Part shown: positions 35,095-47,744 of the stretch, piece by piece
Layout of the letters: each line of letters begins with the position of its first letter
How positions within the stretch are numbered: position 1 is the stretch's first letter
Assembly (NCBI GenBank): GCA_013146195.2
Contig: CM028379.1
Span: 64,724,239 to 64,788,238 of the forward strand
Source: Codonopsis lanceolata
Lineage: Eukaryota > Streptophyta > Magnoliopsida > Asterales > Campanulaceae
DNA: 64,000 nucleotides
Reading direction: 5' to 3'
Position numbers and translations under genes: made by a program
The notes under the pieces: model-generated
What the model saw: only the letters and a program-made list of their open reading frames with translations
What the model was told of the DNA's origin: nothing
Database searches by the model: none

Positions 35095-35562
35095 AAATTG
35101 GAACAAAATATTATTTAATTTTTTTTTTGAAAAAATAGATTTTAGAACGTTGTTAAAAGTATTTTACAACGTTTTTTAAACGTTGTAAAAAGTCTTTTAC
35201 AACGTTTTTTAAACGTTGTTAAAAGTCTTTCAGAGCATTTTTTAAACCTTGTAAAAAGTCTATTACGTTTTTTAAACGTTGTAATAGACTTTTAACAACG
35301 TTTAAAAAACATTGTAAAAGACTTTTTACAACGTTTAAAAAATGTTGTAAAATACTTTTAACAAGGTTTAAAAAGCGATGTGAAAGACTTTTAACAACGT
35401 TTTAAAAATGTTGTAAAAGACTTTTTACAACGTTTAAAAAACGTTGTAAAAAAGGGGGGCCTATTACAACGTTGCCTAACACAACGTTTTACAAAACATT
35501 GTAAAAGAGCTTTTACAACGTTTTAAAAACGTTGTTAAAGGCCTTTTTTGTTGTAGTGGCTA
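35095..35562 (-). mobile_element. CACTA (En/Spm) terminus with palindromic subterminal repeats
   Basis: The plus strand ends TTTTTTGTTGTAGTG at 35562, i.e. CACTACAACAAAAAA read inward, the CACTA terminal inverted repeat. The preceding 470 bp hold many near-palindromic copies of ACAACGTTT/AAACGTTGT alternating with T-rich spacers. Such subterminal repeats bind the element-encoded transposase or accessory protein in this superfamily. The element lies to the left, so the captured exons at 30058-34896 are inside it if the left end once lay further upstream. LTR sequence follows at once (35563). Confidence 0.8.
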
Positions 35563-37528
35563 CTTCCCCACCGTGGCCAACAGTGGAGGGGTGTGTGATA
35601 AAAACCCGGTATAACAACCCATCACTATCACGAGTCCCATAACTCGTGACGGCGATGCATTGTCACACCAACGACTCAACCAAATATGCCAGCTGGACTA
35701 ATGCAATGCCAAGTAGATGTTTACTCGTCATAAAATCTCAAATAAGGAACAAGTTCGACAAGAGCGAACTTATTCAACAAGTAGGTGTTTACTCATTAAG
35801 GGATCAAATAGGAATTCGACAAAAGCGAATTCAACATGTCAAATAGATACATCATTCTACAACATGCTCCCAATTATGCATTTGCATCACACAATCATAT
35901 AAACCGCATAAGAACTTGATAGAGTCTTATAAGCACACAAACATCAAGGCATAAACATCAATCCATCTCAAAGTATCGTAAGCTAATTCATTAGTCTAAC
36001 GAACTAAAAACGTCGTAGGGATTGAATGTGGAGTCGGTATTGTTCAATAACTCCCTAATCTCAACTCCGGTGAGTCATTACAAAAAAATGCAACTAGTAG
36101 AGCATTGATACTATATGCATCACATTGCCCTTCCCTATGTTCTCTGTTCATTTAGAACTTAATAACTAAGCCGTTCATGACCTTAAACTAGCCATAAACA
36201 CATTCCCGAGTTTCAAACCCTAGAATCGGTGATTATGTTAAACATACAATTGAAACATATTCTTTCACAAGAGTTGTTCCTAGGCACATTATAAACAACA
36301 TTCATGCTTTGCACAAAGTCAAAATCACAACTTCATAAGGAAATCATAAATCTCTACATGCATTTCATAGGTTGAATTGGAGGATTCTACTTCACAAAAA
36401 GTGTTCCTAAACATCATTAGAAAAACTATAATGAAGGGGACATGTTATAATATTGAACATGAAATTTCTGGGAATTTTCAACTCACCTTAACCCTAAGAT
36501 TAATGGTTGGAAGGAAGATTAAACCAAGGATTGTTGTAGAGAAGAGCAAGGCCTTCGATTTGGCGGTCTCGGATCGCCGATCGGATCACCGGAACTCCGG
36601 CAAATGGTCACTCAAGTTTGGGCTCTCTCTATGGACGAAAATGGAGTCTAAGCTCAGCAAATATGAATGTTGGTGGTCACTAATGGCTGAAATAGGCTGA
36701 AAATAGCTTTTATACCTTCCAAGTAAACCATCATCCAAGTGAAAGGGGTTATCTTGCTTCCTATTGGCTATGGCTTGCTAGCCATTGATAAGGGTTCATC
36801 CAAGGGTTTAGGGAGGCTTGACTAAGGTCAACAAGGGTGGCTTGAGTCACTCAAGACGTCAAAGGGCCAAGGGTACAAGGGTCTTCAACCAAAACAATCA
36901 AAAAATCCCGTATGGTGAAAACTGGCTCAATGCGGTCGCATTGTTTTTGGCCCATGCGAGCGCATGGTGCTGTTGGGCAGGTCTGCACATTTTCACTTAC
37001 TCTCAGCATCTCAACGTGAGCCACTGATCAAAGAGCTATGCGGCCGCGAGGTTCAGGTCCTAAACTTGGCCTAAAGTTGTCCTAAATGATTCCAAACTCA
37101 TTGGCATCCTAAGGTGTAACCCAACTCAAAACATGTCGGAAACACACCCAAATAACCTCTGAAACAAGCTAAAACATGGCTGGATTCGTTCGACGATTGG
37201 CCAACGAATCAAACACGATTCAAACCCAACTCAAACTAGGATAGCATGAACATGTTCAAGGCTTGTCTAAACATGGTTATGACTTGCATACAAGGCCTAG
37301 AACTCAAACGAACATCTCTCGAGACGACAAGAGAGCAATACAAGCAATGATGAACAACCTCAAAGCACAAACGAAACAACGAAGCTTCTAAACTTCCAAC
37401 CAAGCATATAACAACTAAGATGAACCTTATAAATCTTAGATGCAAGGTACTAAGACTCCAATGAGACTTATTTAGGTGCTAACATGTTAACATAAACACT
37501 CGAAACATCAACAACAAGGCATGCAACG
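35563..37528 (-). repeat. LTR G, inverted, K/B family, truncated at both ends
   Basis: Reverse complement of the B/K family, matching 51700-53860 in order. On the minus strand it has TATAAAAG (36707-36714), a GC-rich leader (about 36575-36605) and a donor-like TTAAGGTGAGT (36481-36491). Two CpG palindromes (36928-36943, 36952-36967) lie in U3. The left edge is cut by the CACTA end, the right edge ends at GCATGCAACG where LTR H begins. Confidence 0.75.
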
Positions 37529-38618
37529 TGTGAGAACCCAAACCCATTACTTGTATTATATCATTATAGCATGTATATCATATGTCTTAACATGTTAGAT
37601 ACTTCAATTGGTTCATGTCATTCTTGCATTAGAGTCTTTACGTTCATAGTCACTTGAATGTCTTTTATGCGTTGCATACCTTGTCGTTTGTGCTTTGAGT
37701 GTTTGCCTTAGCATGTTAGCACTTAACCAAGATGTGTTGGGGTTCTATTGCCTTTCATATATGACTTAGAATGTTCATCTTGATCATAGTAATCTTGGTT
37801 GGAAGTTTATAAACCTTCTTGCTTTGTTTTGGCATTAGCGATTTCCCTCGTTGCTCGTATTGCTTGTATTTCATCTTGCGAAATGTTCGTTGAGTTCTCG
37901 GCCATGTATTCAGGTCATAACAATGTTTAAACAAGCCTTTTTCATGCCCAAGTTATCCTAGTTTTATTGGTGTTTGATTCGTTAGCCATTCGTCGCATGA
38001 TTCGAGCCTTGTTTTAACTTGTTCCAGATGTTGTTCGGGTGTGTTTTTGACTTGTTTTGAGTTGGGTTAGACCTTAGAATGGTTGCCCATGAGTTTGGCA
38101 CCATTTATGACATGTTTAAACCATGTTCAAGGACTGTACCTCACGCTCGCATCGAATTTTTGTCACTAGCTCGCGGGACAGTGCTGAGAGCATTGCAAAA
38201 ATGAACCAAAGCTGTCAACAGGACCATGCGCTCGCATGGTCCTTGGAGGATGCGACCGCATCAGACTATTTTTCAACTACGGGATTTTTTTGATGCAATC
38301 TGATTGTGACCCAATTAGACCCTTAAACCCCCATCCTAATTGAGCCTAAACCTTCCTATTAGACCCTAAATGAGTTGGATTAACACTAACCTCAATCACC
38401 CTCCACTTGACAAGTGGATTTCCATGCCCTCTCCTTGTGACATGTGGAGTTCCACTCACAATTTGCATGCCATATATAATCCTCCCAATTTGTGATCAGC
38501 CTATAATCCCACCATATCTGAATATTTCTTCTCTCTTTCCCCCAAGCTTTTGTGTGTGAATGGTGAGGGGAGATTAGTGTGTGTTTCTTCCATAACTTGA
38601 GCTCCCGACCTCCGATTG
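37529..38618 (+). repeat. LTR H, plus strand, first 1.1 kb only
   Basis: Begins TGTGAGAACCCAAACCCATT. It contains the perfect palindrome ACCATGCGCTCGCATGGT (38223-38240) and a TATA-like CCATATATAATC (38468-38479). It stops inside the leader at CCTCCGATTG, where LTR I starts in the opposite direction. Its last 230 bp are the reverse complement of element I's LTR near 40530-40760, so H and I are the same family. Confidence 0.75.
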
Positions 38619-41600
38619 TGTGGCGACCCGACCCGGGCCCGAGGTGGAACCGAGGGTCGGACCGCCCAAATAGGGGGAAACAAGCAAACACATAAACATG
38701 CAAGGACTCATTTTAAGAAATCGACGTGACGCAACATTGGAGACGTAACACGCCTCGGCACTAAAAGGCCGGAATTTTTAAAACTTTTCAAACCTGATAT
38801 AATAGTTAAGCAATTAATCCAAGTCATCGGCGACACTACATGCCGGAACCCAAGCTAACAGTTTATGGACAAGAATTAAATAAGAGCTAATAGGATGCTC
38901 AGCGGAAGACTTATACGTAGTGAACTACTAAACATGATAACCAAAGCTCGGCTTACACAATGCCGGCATTAAAGGGGTTACAAGTACTACAAGTGTTAAA
39001 ACTACTAGTAGCTAATAAAAGTAACAAGTTCAAGTTCTTATACAAATACCCAAGCATAGTCTAATTGACTTGCTTTAACCCATCGTCCTTGCAAAATATA
39101 AAAGGGAGGAAGAGGACATCTAAACCACCTCTTCAACTGCAACGTCGGACCAAAAGAGGAATAGAGGAGACACGAACACCGCAAGCCTCAGCGAGAAGGA
39201 CCTGTTTTGCTAAGATCTAAAGCAGTAAAGGGGAATGGGTAAGTCATAAAGATTTGTAAGCTATCAATCATGCATGTCATGGCAATATGCAACATACAAG
39301 GCAAGATATCATCACATAAGCATAGAGATCATATATCCAAGATGCACATTGTTTCACATAGGTGCTCGTAATTAAATCACATAGGATAAGGATATATGGA
39401 GAGCCGGGCCGCTACGTAGTTCCTGCATACAAGCGTTATCTGGAATGTGAGGTGTCAGATGTGTGTAAGTACATCGACCTTCCGAGGAGATGCCCGGGAT
39501 AGACACACCAATGATGCTCTAATGGTTACAACAAGGTGGCTACTTCCCCCGTGGCCACAAGTGAGGCGTGTGTGAACAAAGACGGGTATGCCAGCTGGAC
39601 TCATGCAAATGCCAAGTAGTGTTTACTTAACAAATTCTCAAGTAGTGAACGGGGTCGGCAAGAGTGATCTCGTTTATGACAAGTAATTATTCTCATCATT
39701 AATCAAGTAGGATTGAGTTCGACAAGAGCGAACTCAACATGTCAAATAGGCATTCTATTATATGACATCTAAAATCAAGCATGGTAATCAATCCAAATTC
39801 AAGAGTCTAGAATTATTATTCTTAGTGAAACGTGTTTAGAACGTCGTAGGGATTGATCATTGAGCCGGTATTGTTCAATGGCTCACTGAATTTGACTCGT
39901 TGAGTCGTCTCTAAAATTTTATCCAATAGAGTTTAAATGCTAAATGCATCTTAAACACTTTTCTAAGTTCTCGTATAGGATAGACTAGGCCATTAATCCA
40001 CTTAACAACCATAGTCAAGAATTATCATTAATTCAAATTCATGGGAACCTTAGAATCATTATTTCTAAAAGTTATTAAAAGTCAATGGTCCAAGAACATT
40101 AGTTATTCCTAGGGAGACATAGAACACTTTTAATTCCAAGCATAGGACCAAATCAATAGGATGAACAATTCATAGCTTATGGGATCCTAAAATCACAATT
40201 TCTAAGAGTTGTCAAAAGTCATTAGTCCAAGAACAATAGTTGTTCCTAAGGAGGCATAGAACACATTTAATTCTAGGCATAGGACTAAATAAACAAGATG
40301 AACATGTCATTCAAAAATCTCATAAGATCAACTCATCATCAAACATGGCTTAGACATGGTAGAAGCATGGGAATCATAAGAAGAGGGGGACATGGCAATT
40401 CTAGCATACATCCTAAGGGGAATCAATAGCTTACCTTACACCCAATAAAAAGATGGGATGAGCACAAACTAATCGGATGGAATCGAGCCCCTCATCGATA
40501 GCTTCACTTCGGTGGTCTCGGTTTGGCAATCGAAGGTCGGGAGCTCAAGTTATGGGAGAAACACACACTAATCTCCCCTCACCAACACACACAAGAGCTT
40601 GGGGAAGAGGGAGGAGAAATGATCTGAAAATGGAGGGTTTAATGTTGATCACCAAGTGGAGGACTTTATATGGCATGCAATTTGAGGGTGGAAGTCCACA
40701 TGTCACTACGAGGGAGCTTGAAAATCCACTTGTCAAGTGGAGGGGGATTTGAGGTTAGTGTTAATCCAAGTCATTAAGGGTCTAATAGGGAGGTTTAGGG
40801 TCAATTAGGATGGGGGTTTAAGGGTTTAATTGGTCACAATCAGATTGCAAGAGAAAAATTCCGTAGGTGCAACCAGTTATTGAGGCGGGCGCCTCACATA
40901 TGGCCAGGCGGGCGCCTGGACCTAATTCCAGCTTATGTCCATTTTGCAATGCTCTCAGCACTGTCCCGCGAGCTGGTGATCAGAATTCGATGCGAGCGCA
41001 TGGTCCGGCCCTTGAACTTGGTCTAAACATGTCCTAAATGGTCCCAAACTCATGGGCAACCATTCTAAGGTCTAACCCAACTCAAAACAAGTCGGAAACA
41101 CACCCGAACAACATCCGGAACAAGGTAGAACAAGACTCGAACCATGCGACGAATAGTTAACTAATCAAACACCAATCAAACTAGGATAACTTGGGCATGG
41201 GAAAGGCTTGTTTAAACATGGTTATGACCTGAATACAAGGTCGAGAACTCAACGAACATTTCGCAAGATGAAATACAAGCAATACGAGCAATGATGGAAA
41301 TCGCTAAGGTCAAAACAAAGCAAGAAAGTTTATAAACTTCCAAACAAGCTTACTATGATCAAGATGAGCGTTCTAAGTCATATATGAAAGGTAATAGAAC
41401 CCCAACACGTCTTGGTTAAGCGCTAACATGCTAAGGAGAACACTCAAAGCACAAACGGCAAGGTATGCAACGCATAGAAGGTATTCAAGCGATTATGAAC
41501 GTAACGATTCTAATGCAAACATGACATGAACAAAATGAAGTCTCTAACATGTTAAGGCATACATTAAGCATGTTATAAAGGTACTAAGGCTCTAGTAGGA

Positions 41601-41803
41601 CTTAGTTAAGTACTAAGATGATACACGAAGCAGTTATAACAAAGCATGCAACGTATAGAAGGCATACAAGCAACTACGATCATGGTTGACCTAATGCGAG
41701 CATGGTATGAACAATATGGACTCTAAAATATGTTAAGGCACATAATGAACATATTAATCAAGTATAAAAGACATGTTACACAAGTAGGGTTTGGGTTCTC
41801 ACA
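38619..41803 (-). repeat. 3' LTR of element I (3185 bp)
   Basis: On the plus strand it starts TGTGGCGACCCGACCCGG and ends GGGTTCTCACA, the reverse complement of a TGTGAGAACCC...GTCGCCACA LTR. Minus-strand TATA (about 40668-40675), donor-like TGTAAGGTAAGC (40429-40440) and acceptor-like TATGCAG before GAACTACG (about 39412-39425, inverted) keep the common LTR plan. Complete by its TG/CA ends. Confidence 0.85.
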
Positions 41804-42660
41804 TCCTCCCCCACTAAAAGGAATTTAGTCCCTAAATTCATACCGGAATCATCGAATAAGGAAGGGTATCTCTCTCTCATATCAAGCTCGGTTTCCCAAG
41901 TAGCTTCCTCAATGTTATGATTCTTCCACAAGACTTTGACTAATGATATCATCTTCGTTCTCAAGATTTGTTCCTTTGTATCAATAATCCTCACTGGCTT
42001 CTCATCATAAGAAAGGTCTGCTTCAATAGTAATCTCATCATAAGTAGGGACATGTGATTCATCCTTCAAGTACTTGCATAGCATCGAGACATGGAAGACA
42101 TCATGAACATCTGATATAGAAGGTGGCAATGCTAACCGATACGCCAAAGATCCAATCCTCTCTAGGATCTCGAATGGTCCAATAAATCTAGGTGAAAGTT
42201 TACCTTTCTTCCCAAATCGTTTAGTACCGCGCTGGGGCGATACTTTCAAGAATACATAATCACCAACCTGAAACTCTAAGTCACGTCTTTGGTTGTCTGT
42301 GTAGCTTTTTTGTCTACTCTGAGCTGTAAGCAATCTGTCTCTGATAAGTTTTACACTCTCAGCTGACTGTTGTACCATTTCTGAACCCCATAGCTTTGCT
42401 TCACCAACTTCATCCCAGCAAATCGGTGAACGACACTTACACCCATTTAAGGCCTCATATGGCGCCATCTCAATACTAGACTGGTAACTGTTGTTATACG
42501 CAAATTCAGCTAATGGTAAATGAGAATCTCAACTACCTTTGAAATCCATTGCACAAGCACATAATAAATCTTCTAATACCTGAATCAATCTCTCGGACTG
42601 ACCATGTGACTGAGGATGAAAGGAAACAATGAAATTAAGTCTCGTACACATAGCCTCATG
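41776..42660 (-). pseudogene. Integrase C-terminal part and chromodomain of element I
   Basis: The ORF at 41776-42468 starts MAPYEALNGCKCRSPICWDE and includes the GPFEIL and FHVSML blocks of the integrase C-terminus. It ends with a chromodomain of the chromovirus type: ILRTKMISLVKVLWKNHNIE and EEATWETELDM. Chromodomains tether the integration complex to chromatin. Upstream, 42468-42660 still encodes part of the integrase core with HGQSERLIQ and FAYNNSY in one frame, but with a stop just before DSHLP. The final codons run through the polypurine tract into the LTR. Confidence 0.85.
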
Positions 42661-42991
42661 TAATGAATGTCAAAATCTCAAAGTAAATTTGGGATCTTTA
42701 TCCGATAAAATGCTAACTGGCTCAAACTATAGGTTATCGCAATAGGTATGAAAAGTGAAAATTTAGTCAATTCATACATAACAAGAACTAGTCGTAATAC
42801 TCCATCGATAGAAGGAATGCAAATTCTGCCTCAGTCAAGATACTATCCTTTTTCAAAGAAAACACAGGAGTCTTATTCTCATAATCATTAGGCAATGCTA
42901 GATATTCAATTCTTGAAAACTATTTCCATATTTGTCACTCCAAATAAAAGTAGACTTCTTCTATTTAAATTAGTCAAAGAAGTAGAAATCT

Positions 42992-43790
42992 TTAAAATCC
43001 CTCAATGAATCTACGGACTTCGATAAACAAATTAGGAATCTTCCACTTAGCAACTGCTTCCAATCTCGATGGATCCATGTAAATACCAGTACTAGAAACT
43101 ACGTGCCCAAGAAAATAAACTTTTTCGAGCAAAAACACATACTTGCTACATTTAGCAAAAAGTTGCTTCTCACGCAAAACGGAAAGAACCAATCTCAAAC
43201 GATCTGCATGTTCTTCTCATGACTTTGAGTACACAAGAATATCCTCATTGAAAACTACGACAAATCACTGCAAATAATTATGGGATACTTGATTCTTTAA
43301 ATCCATGAAAACTGTAGGCGCGTTTGCCAACTCAAACGGCATCTCAACGAACTTATAAAGGTCATGTCATGAAGGAAAAGTTGTCTACGGAATATCTTCC
43401 TATCGAACTCATAACTGATGGTAACCACTATGCACGTCAAGCTTGAAATATACAACTAGTCCATGAAGTTGATCAAAGATATCATCAATATGCGGTAAGG
43501 ATAATTATTCTTTATAATCACTTGGTTTAACTGGGCGGCAGCAATGCATAAGCTGTAAAGTATCATATTTCTTATTCTAGATAACACCGGTGCATCCACG
43601 AAGATACACTCTGGTCTAATAAACTCCTTATCAAGAAGTTCCTGCAACTCTCTCAACTCAGTTGGAGCCATTCTATAAGGTGCTCTAGAAATAGGCAAAG
43701 TTTCCTGGCAATATCTCAATGCAAAACTCTAACTCTCGGTCGGGAGGTAATGCATACTCAGTCGAAAAACATCCGGAATTCATTAATTAC
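42992..43790 (-). pseudogene. Reverse transcriptase remnants of element I
   Basis: Two readable parts: 43456-43719 has RAPYRMAPTELRELQELLDK, the RT entry, and a scrambled LNQVIIKNNYPYRI; 42992-43198 has LSVLREKQLFAKCSKYVF and FLGHVVSSTGIYMDPSRLE. Upstream a STEYALPPDRE-type block lies near 43735-43765. Multiple frameshifts and the loss of the FIDD catalytic block and of everything up to the integrase show this copy is long dead. Confidence 0.75.
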
Positions 43791-44657
43791 CAGAACTTTA
43801 TGAAAAACTAGAACTTCTTATAATATAGAAGTAGGCATGCTAGTCTCAAGTACACAAGTGAGATAACAAGTACAACCTTGCGTTAAAAGTTTTCTAGCCA
43901 ACAAAGTAGAAATAACATGTATATTATTCATGGCATGATCACTAATAAACACGAACTCCGGTATACCAGGCATGTTAGATGTAACTATCTTATTATGGAA
44001 ATCTCATAATTACACTTACAAGAATTTCATATACAAAATGCACATATTTGTACAAGTATAACAATGCACCATTTACTTGTTCTATTCCATTTTGGTAATG
44101 GGTTCAGTCAATTTAAACCATACTAGTTCTCCGATGAAGACCCCTTGATAACCAAGTTAAGGATCTTCTGAAATGACTTCAAAAGCTTTCGTCGTATAGG
44201 ATGCTGGGTGTTTGTGATTCAAAAACAAGCATCCTCCAATTCGGTCTCAAATAAGTATGTATACATATAGATAGGGTACAAACATCATGTAACATAGTAT
44301 TTTAACTCTACTATGCAAGTATAACAAGTATGGAATAATCATGTTATTATCATACACATACACATTCATGGAAGGTAAGGTGGTCTAATATTATTTAGCT
44401 CATTTTCAAGGAATCTACGAAGTAGTTTTCGATATCCAAGTTCAAGAAAATTCAAGTATGTTATTAATCACACAATTAACCACTTATCAATGGTAGGCAT
44501 GGAACATTATGATGTTAAGCATGAAGAAAATCGAGACGATTAACATATAGCATAAGATTACTTACTAGTATATTCTTAATCATTATAAGTCCTTATTATA
44601 CGGTCGACAATCAAGCTAGTCAATGGTAGGCACAACACAATACCCAAAGCTAATACT
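43791..44657 (-). other. Protease-end and pre-RT region of element I
   Basis: Minus-strand translation near 43900-44000 gives the MPGIPEFVFISDHAMNN-type phrase that follows the protease active site in Tekay-like pols. Farther left on the minus strand (about 44150-44350) the sequence matches the interior of element A near 13500-13800. No intact frame is present. Confidence 0.55.
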
Positions 44658-44757
44658 NNNNNNNNNNNNNNNNNNNNNNNNNNNNNNNNNNNNNNNNNNN
44701 NNNNNNNNNNNNNNNNNNNNNNNNNNNNNNNNNNNNNNNNNNNNNNNNNNNNNNNNN
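44658..44757. other. Assembly gap, exactly 100 N
   Basis: One hundred consecutive N, the usual placeholder for a gap of unknown size. It sits where the 5' LTR of element I (minus) and the 5' end of element J (plus) should meet, so repeated LTRs of opposite orientation probably caused the break. Confidence 0.98.
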
Positions 44758-44993
44758 CAGGCGTTATTAATAAACAGTATGTTAATTAAATATAATCCAA
44801 CGCAATATAGTCTAGCCTCCAATTCTAAAATTGAGTAAATTCCTGACACAGCTCAACACCTCCACTGCTGAGTTAGTTTCACTCCTTGTTATGTTATAAT
44901 CTGTCCTAAACAAGCCTTTCTAGCCTACCATCAGCTCTAATGTGAGGCTCATACTAAAGCTCACTGATTGAAATACTCAACATTGTGCTTCAA
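44758..44993. other. Unassigned sequence next to the gap
   Basis: About 235 bp with no match to the LTRs or genes seen elsewhere in the window. The first base after it that matches the element J 3' LTR is near 44994. Confidence 0.4.
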
Positions 44994-46615
44994 TTCTTGT
45001 ATTTTGAAATTCTGCTAAGCATGTATAGATGATTTCTTGCCTATGAAGTTTATAAAACTCTTTCATCTTGTTTATTTAAGGTTTTAATCATGTTAGAAAC
45101 ATGTATTTATATATGTTGCTTGAATAAGTGCATAATGTGAATGCCCTAATTTGAGCCTACATTGTATGTGGTTTAGTTGTTTTGTGTTCTATTCTATAAA
45201 TTGAACTCTATGAGGTATATGAATCACATTGCAATGCCTGGTGAATTTACAACCTTGTTGAACCTAGAAATGACCTAGGTTGTCAAGTTATGAAGCACAT
45301 AGCTTCAATTTCTCCAAAATTGGGAATTTAGAGAAAAGACTAACGGAGTCGACTCTAGGGAAGATTTGAACATGTTGAACTCTAATTTCAATCCCTACGA
45401 AGTTTGGACAATCGCTTGGTCAAGTTTACTCAATTTTAAGTTGAGTTTATTTATGTGCAATTGAACCTGTTATGATTATTTGGTTATGAGCAATTAATTG
45501 CCTTGACTTGATTTATTGTAGAGATTTATACCCTACTTGGCCTGGTCGAGTTCTCTTGTCGAATTCGATCATTATTTGGTCTTAACGAGTAAACATCTAC
45601 TTGTGCATTGCATTAAGTCCACTGGCACTATTTGGTTTGATTTTTATGTCGTCGTAGGACGATGTATAGCCTTCACGAATTGAGAGATTCGTGCTCGCTA
45701 TGGATCGCCGCACTGACCTCACACCCCTCCATTGTAGCCGCAATGGGGAAGTAGCCCCTTTGCCGTAACAATACGCGCGCCACCGGGCTAAGAATGGCGG
45801 AGTTCTATATCGATGCGAAGTCGACGAGCATCGTAGTCACGATATTGGGTTAACAAACTATTTTGCAGAGCTACTAAGCGGCCGTGCTATATCATATCCT
45901 ACTTGTATGATTTATTTCCTTGCACTTACGTGAATAATGTGCTAAGTGCTATATGATGAACGTGAACTATAATTGTGATAAATGCCATGTTATAACATGA
46001 TCATGCATTGTAGTAACTTACTAAGTCTTTCGACTTACCCTATTTGTTTGTTTTGTTTCCTTAGATCCGAGCCGAGGAGACGGTCCACGATAGACTCGCT
46101 TTATTCCGCTTTGTTGATTGTATTCTCAAGGTTGTTGTTTGGACTTTTGTGATTAGCCTTTTATTTTGGAAAGGGATGGGAAGCAAGTCATGTAGACTTG
46201 GCTTGGGGATTTTGCTGTTGTAATTAACTTATGGTTTAACACTTGTAATTGTATGCCGACTTAAATGTCGAGCCTGCTTATATATGCTTATGGTTCTTCA
46301 CTACGTTTCTTCCGCTTAAAGCTCGCTAATTATTATTGTTGTTGTCTCCGGCATGTTGTGTGGTCGTTGAGGTTTTATAAGCATGTGTTAATATTGTAGG
46401 AGTAGTTGTTGGGTTCTACCGTAACGTCGCCGGCGACTTGCTTTATTTTAAGTTGTTTTTCCCGCCAAGTGTAGCCGGTGCTGTTATTCGTATGCGATGT
46501 TGCGCCACATGAATTTTATAATCCTACTTAAGTGCATGCTTGTGTTATTGATTATTTGGGCCGGCGACTCGGGATCTCGCATTGAGGGTCCGGGTCGATT
46601 GGAATTATCGTCACA
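44994..46615 (+). repeat. 5' LTR of element J, 5' part missing
   Basis: Aligns with 55597-57224 of the 3' LTR and ends GTCACA. About the first 1 kb, including U3 and leader, is missing beside the gap. Compared with the 3' copy it has many single-base and short deletions (for example in the stretches near 45545, 45705 and 46160), more than the substitutions alone would suggest. Confidence 0.8.
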
Positions 46616-46617
46616 GC

Positions 46618-46630
46618 TGGTCATATCGAG
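46618..46630 (+). other. Degraded primer binding site of element J
   Basis: TGGTCATATCGAGC sits just after the 5' LTR where TGGTATCAGAGC is expected, and the sequence continues CTATGTTAGGTTAGGC as in related elements. The changes are indels. Confidence 0.6.
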
Positions 46631-46734
46631 CTATGTTAGGTTAGGCGTCGCCTGCCAGATAGGTTCCATGGTCTAGTTGGGTTGGTTATTTGTGTGTTGA
46701 TCCTAACGCCGAGTGAATTCTTGTAGGAGTCCGA

Positions 46735-47744
46735 TGGATAATCCCAGAGAGGTAGACCAGAAGAGGTCCGATTGAGCCCGAGGTAGAGGTACGCCGCCAG
46801 GAGAATCCGTAGTTCCGGATATGGCTGAACCGTGATCGCAGATTATTAGTGGCAGAGGCGAGACGGGGAGGAGGTCGTGCAGAGGAGCGCACCACCACCA
46901 CCTCCACCAGGGACCAGGGATGACACCACTCTCTTGAGAGATTTCTTAAGTTAAAGCCTAGTTTGTTTCTGGGGAACCGAAACCGAGGGAGGCCGAGGTA
47001 TGGATGGAGGAAATGATCAAGGTATTGTCCATGTTGGGGTGTACAGGCGACGAAGAAAGAGTTATGCTAGCAACGCTCAAGTTTAAGGGAGCCGCCGAAC
47101 ATTGGTGGACACAATGTTGAAAGAGAGTTGGGAGATGCAACAAGTTCCCATTACTTGGGCTAATTTCAAAGAGAGTTTAAGAATGAATATGTACCGGATG
47201 TGGTTCGCAACCAAAGGGAGAAGGAGTTCTATGATCTTGAGCAAGGTAGCATGACCAAGTGGCGGAGTATTCCTGAAATTCACGCAGTGAGCCGATATTG
47301 TACGTATCTGATTCCCACAGAGGCACGGAGAACACACAAGTTTGTAAAGGGGTTAAGAACTGAGTTTAGAAAGCAGATTCTAGCGCTTAAGCTCACCGAT
47401 TATCGAAGTGCAGTTGATCGGCGTATGAGGTGGAGCAAGATATTGAGGAACACCGGTCAAGAATAATGCTAGTAGTGCACGCGGCTACACTGAATAATAA
47501 TCGTGAAATAATTCGGTAATAGAAGGGATATCAAGGAACCGCGATAGGAGAAGTGGAGGCCAAGGTAGGCCACGCCTGGGGAAGCAAGGTAACAATACTT
47601 CTTCATCTCAGGGGCAACAAGGACGCAATAAGTATGGGGAGTATGACTTGCGTTATTGTCGAAGCTAGGGACATAGATTGATTGGTGTTGGGAAAGCTTG
47701 GAAAGTGTACTCTTTGTGGAGATGGTACTCATTTTTAGGAAGGA
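46735..47744 (+). pseudogene. Gag of element J, frameshifted
   Basis: Gag forms the particle. ATG at 46735 (MDNPREVDQ) opens a frame that breaks within 40 nt. The Retrotrans_gag core is readable in shifted frames: VPDVVRNQREKEFYDLEQGS at about 47195-47255, then RTHKFVKGLRTEFRKQILAL and KLTDYRSAVD up to about 47420. CCHC-type knuckle remnants appear near 47650-47745 (CTLCGDGTHF and CPKAEL in different frames). Most breaks are single-base, and they cluster toward the assembly gap, so some may be sequencing errors. Confidence 0.75.

Larger units (their letters stand above)
38619..44657 (-). mobile_element. Chromovirus I (Tekay/Del type), minus strand, decayed
   Basis: 3' LTR at 38619-41803, polypurine tract at 41804-41820, then, reading leftward on the minus strand from 44657, a pre-RT region, protease-end, broken RT, integrase remains and a C-terminal chromodomain. 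The RNase H and N-terminal integrase parts are missing between RT and the integrase core. The 5' LTR would lie beyond 44657, in or past the assembly gap. Related to interior fragments of element A. Confidence 0.8.

Noticed and set aside
26114..35562. Helitron as the vehicle of gene capture
   Set aside because: Helitrons do capture exons, but I found no convincing 5' TC start or 3' hairpin plus CTRR end, whereas a CACTA terminus closes the tract. Left open until the left end is known.
44616..44849. Reading frames across the N gap
   Set aside because: They consist mostly of undefined residues and have no meaning.
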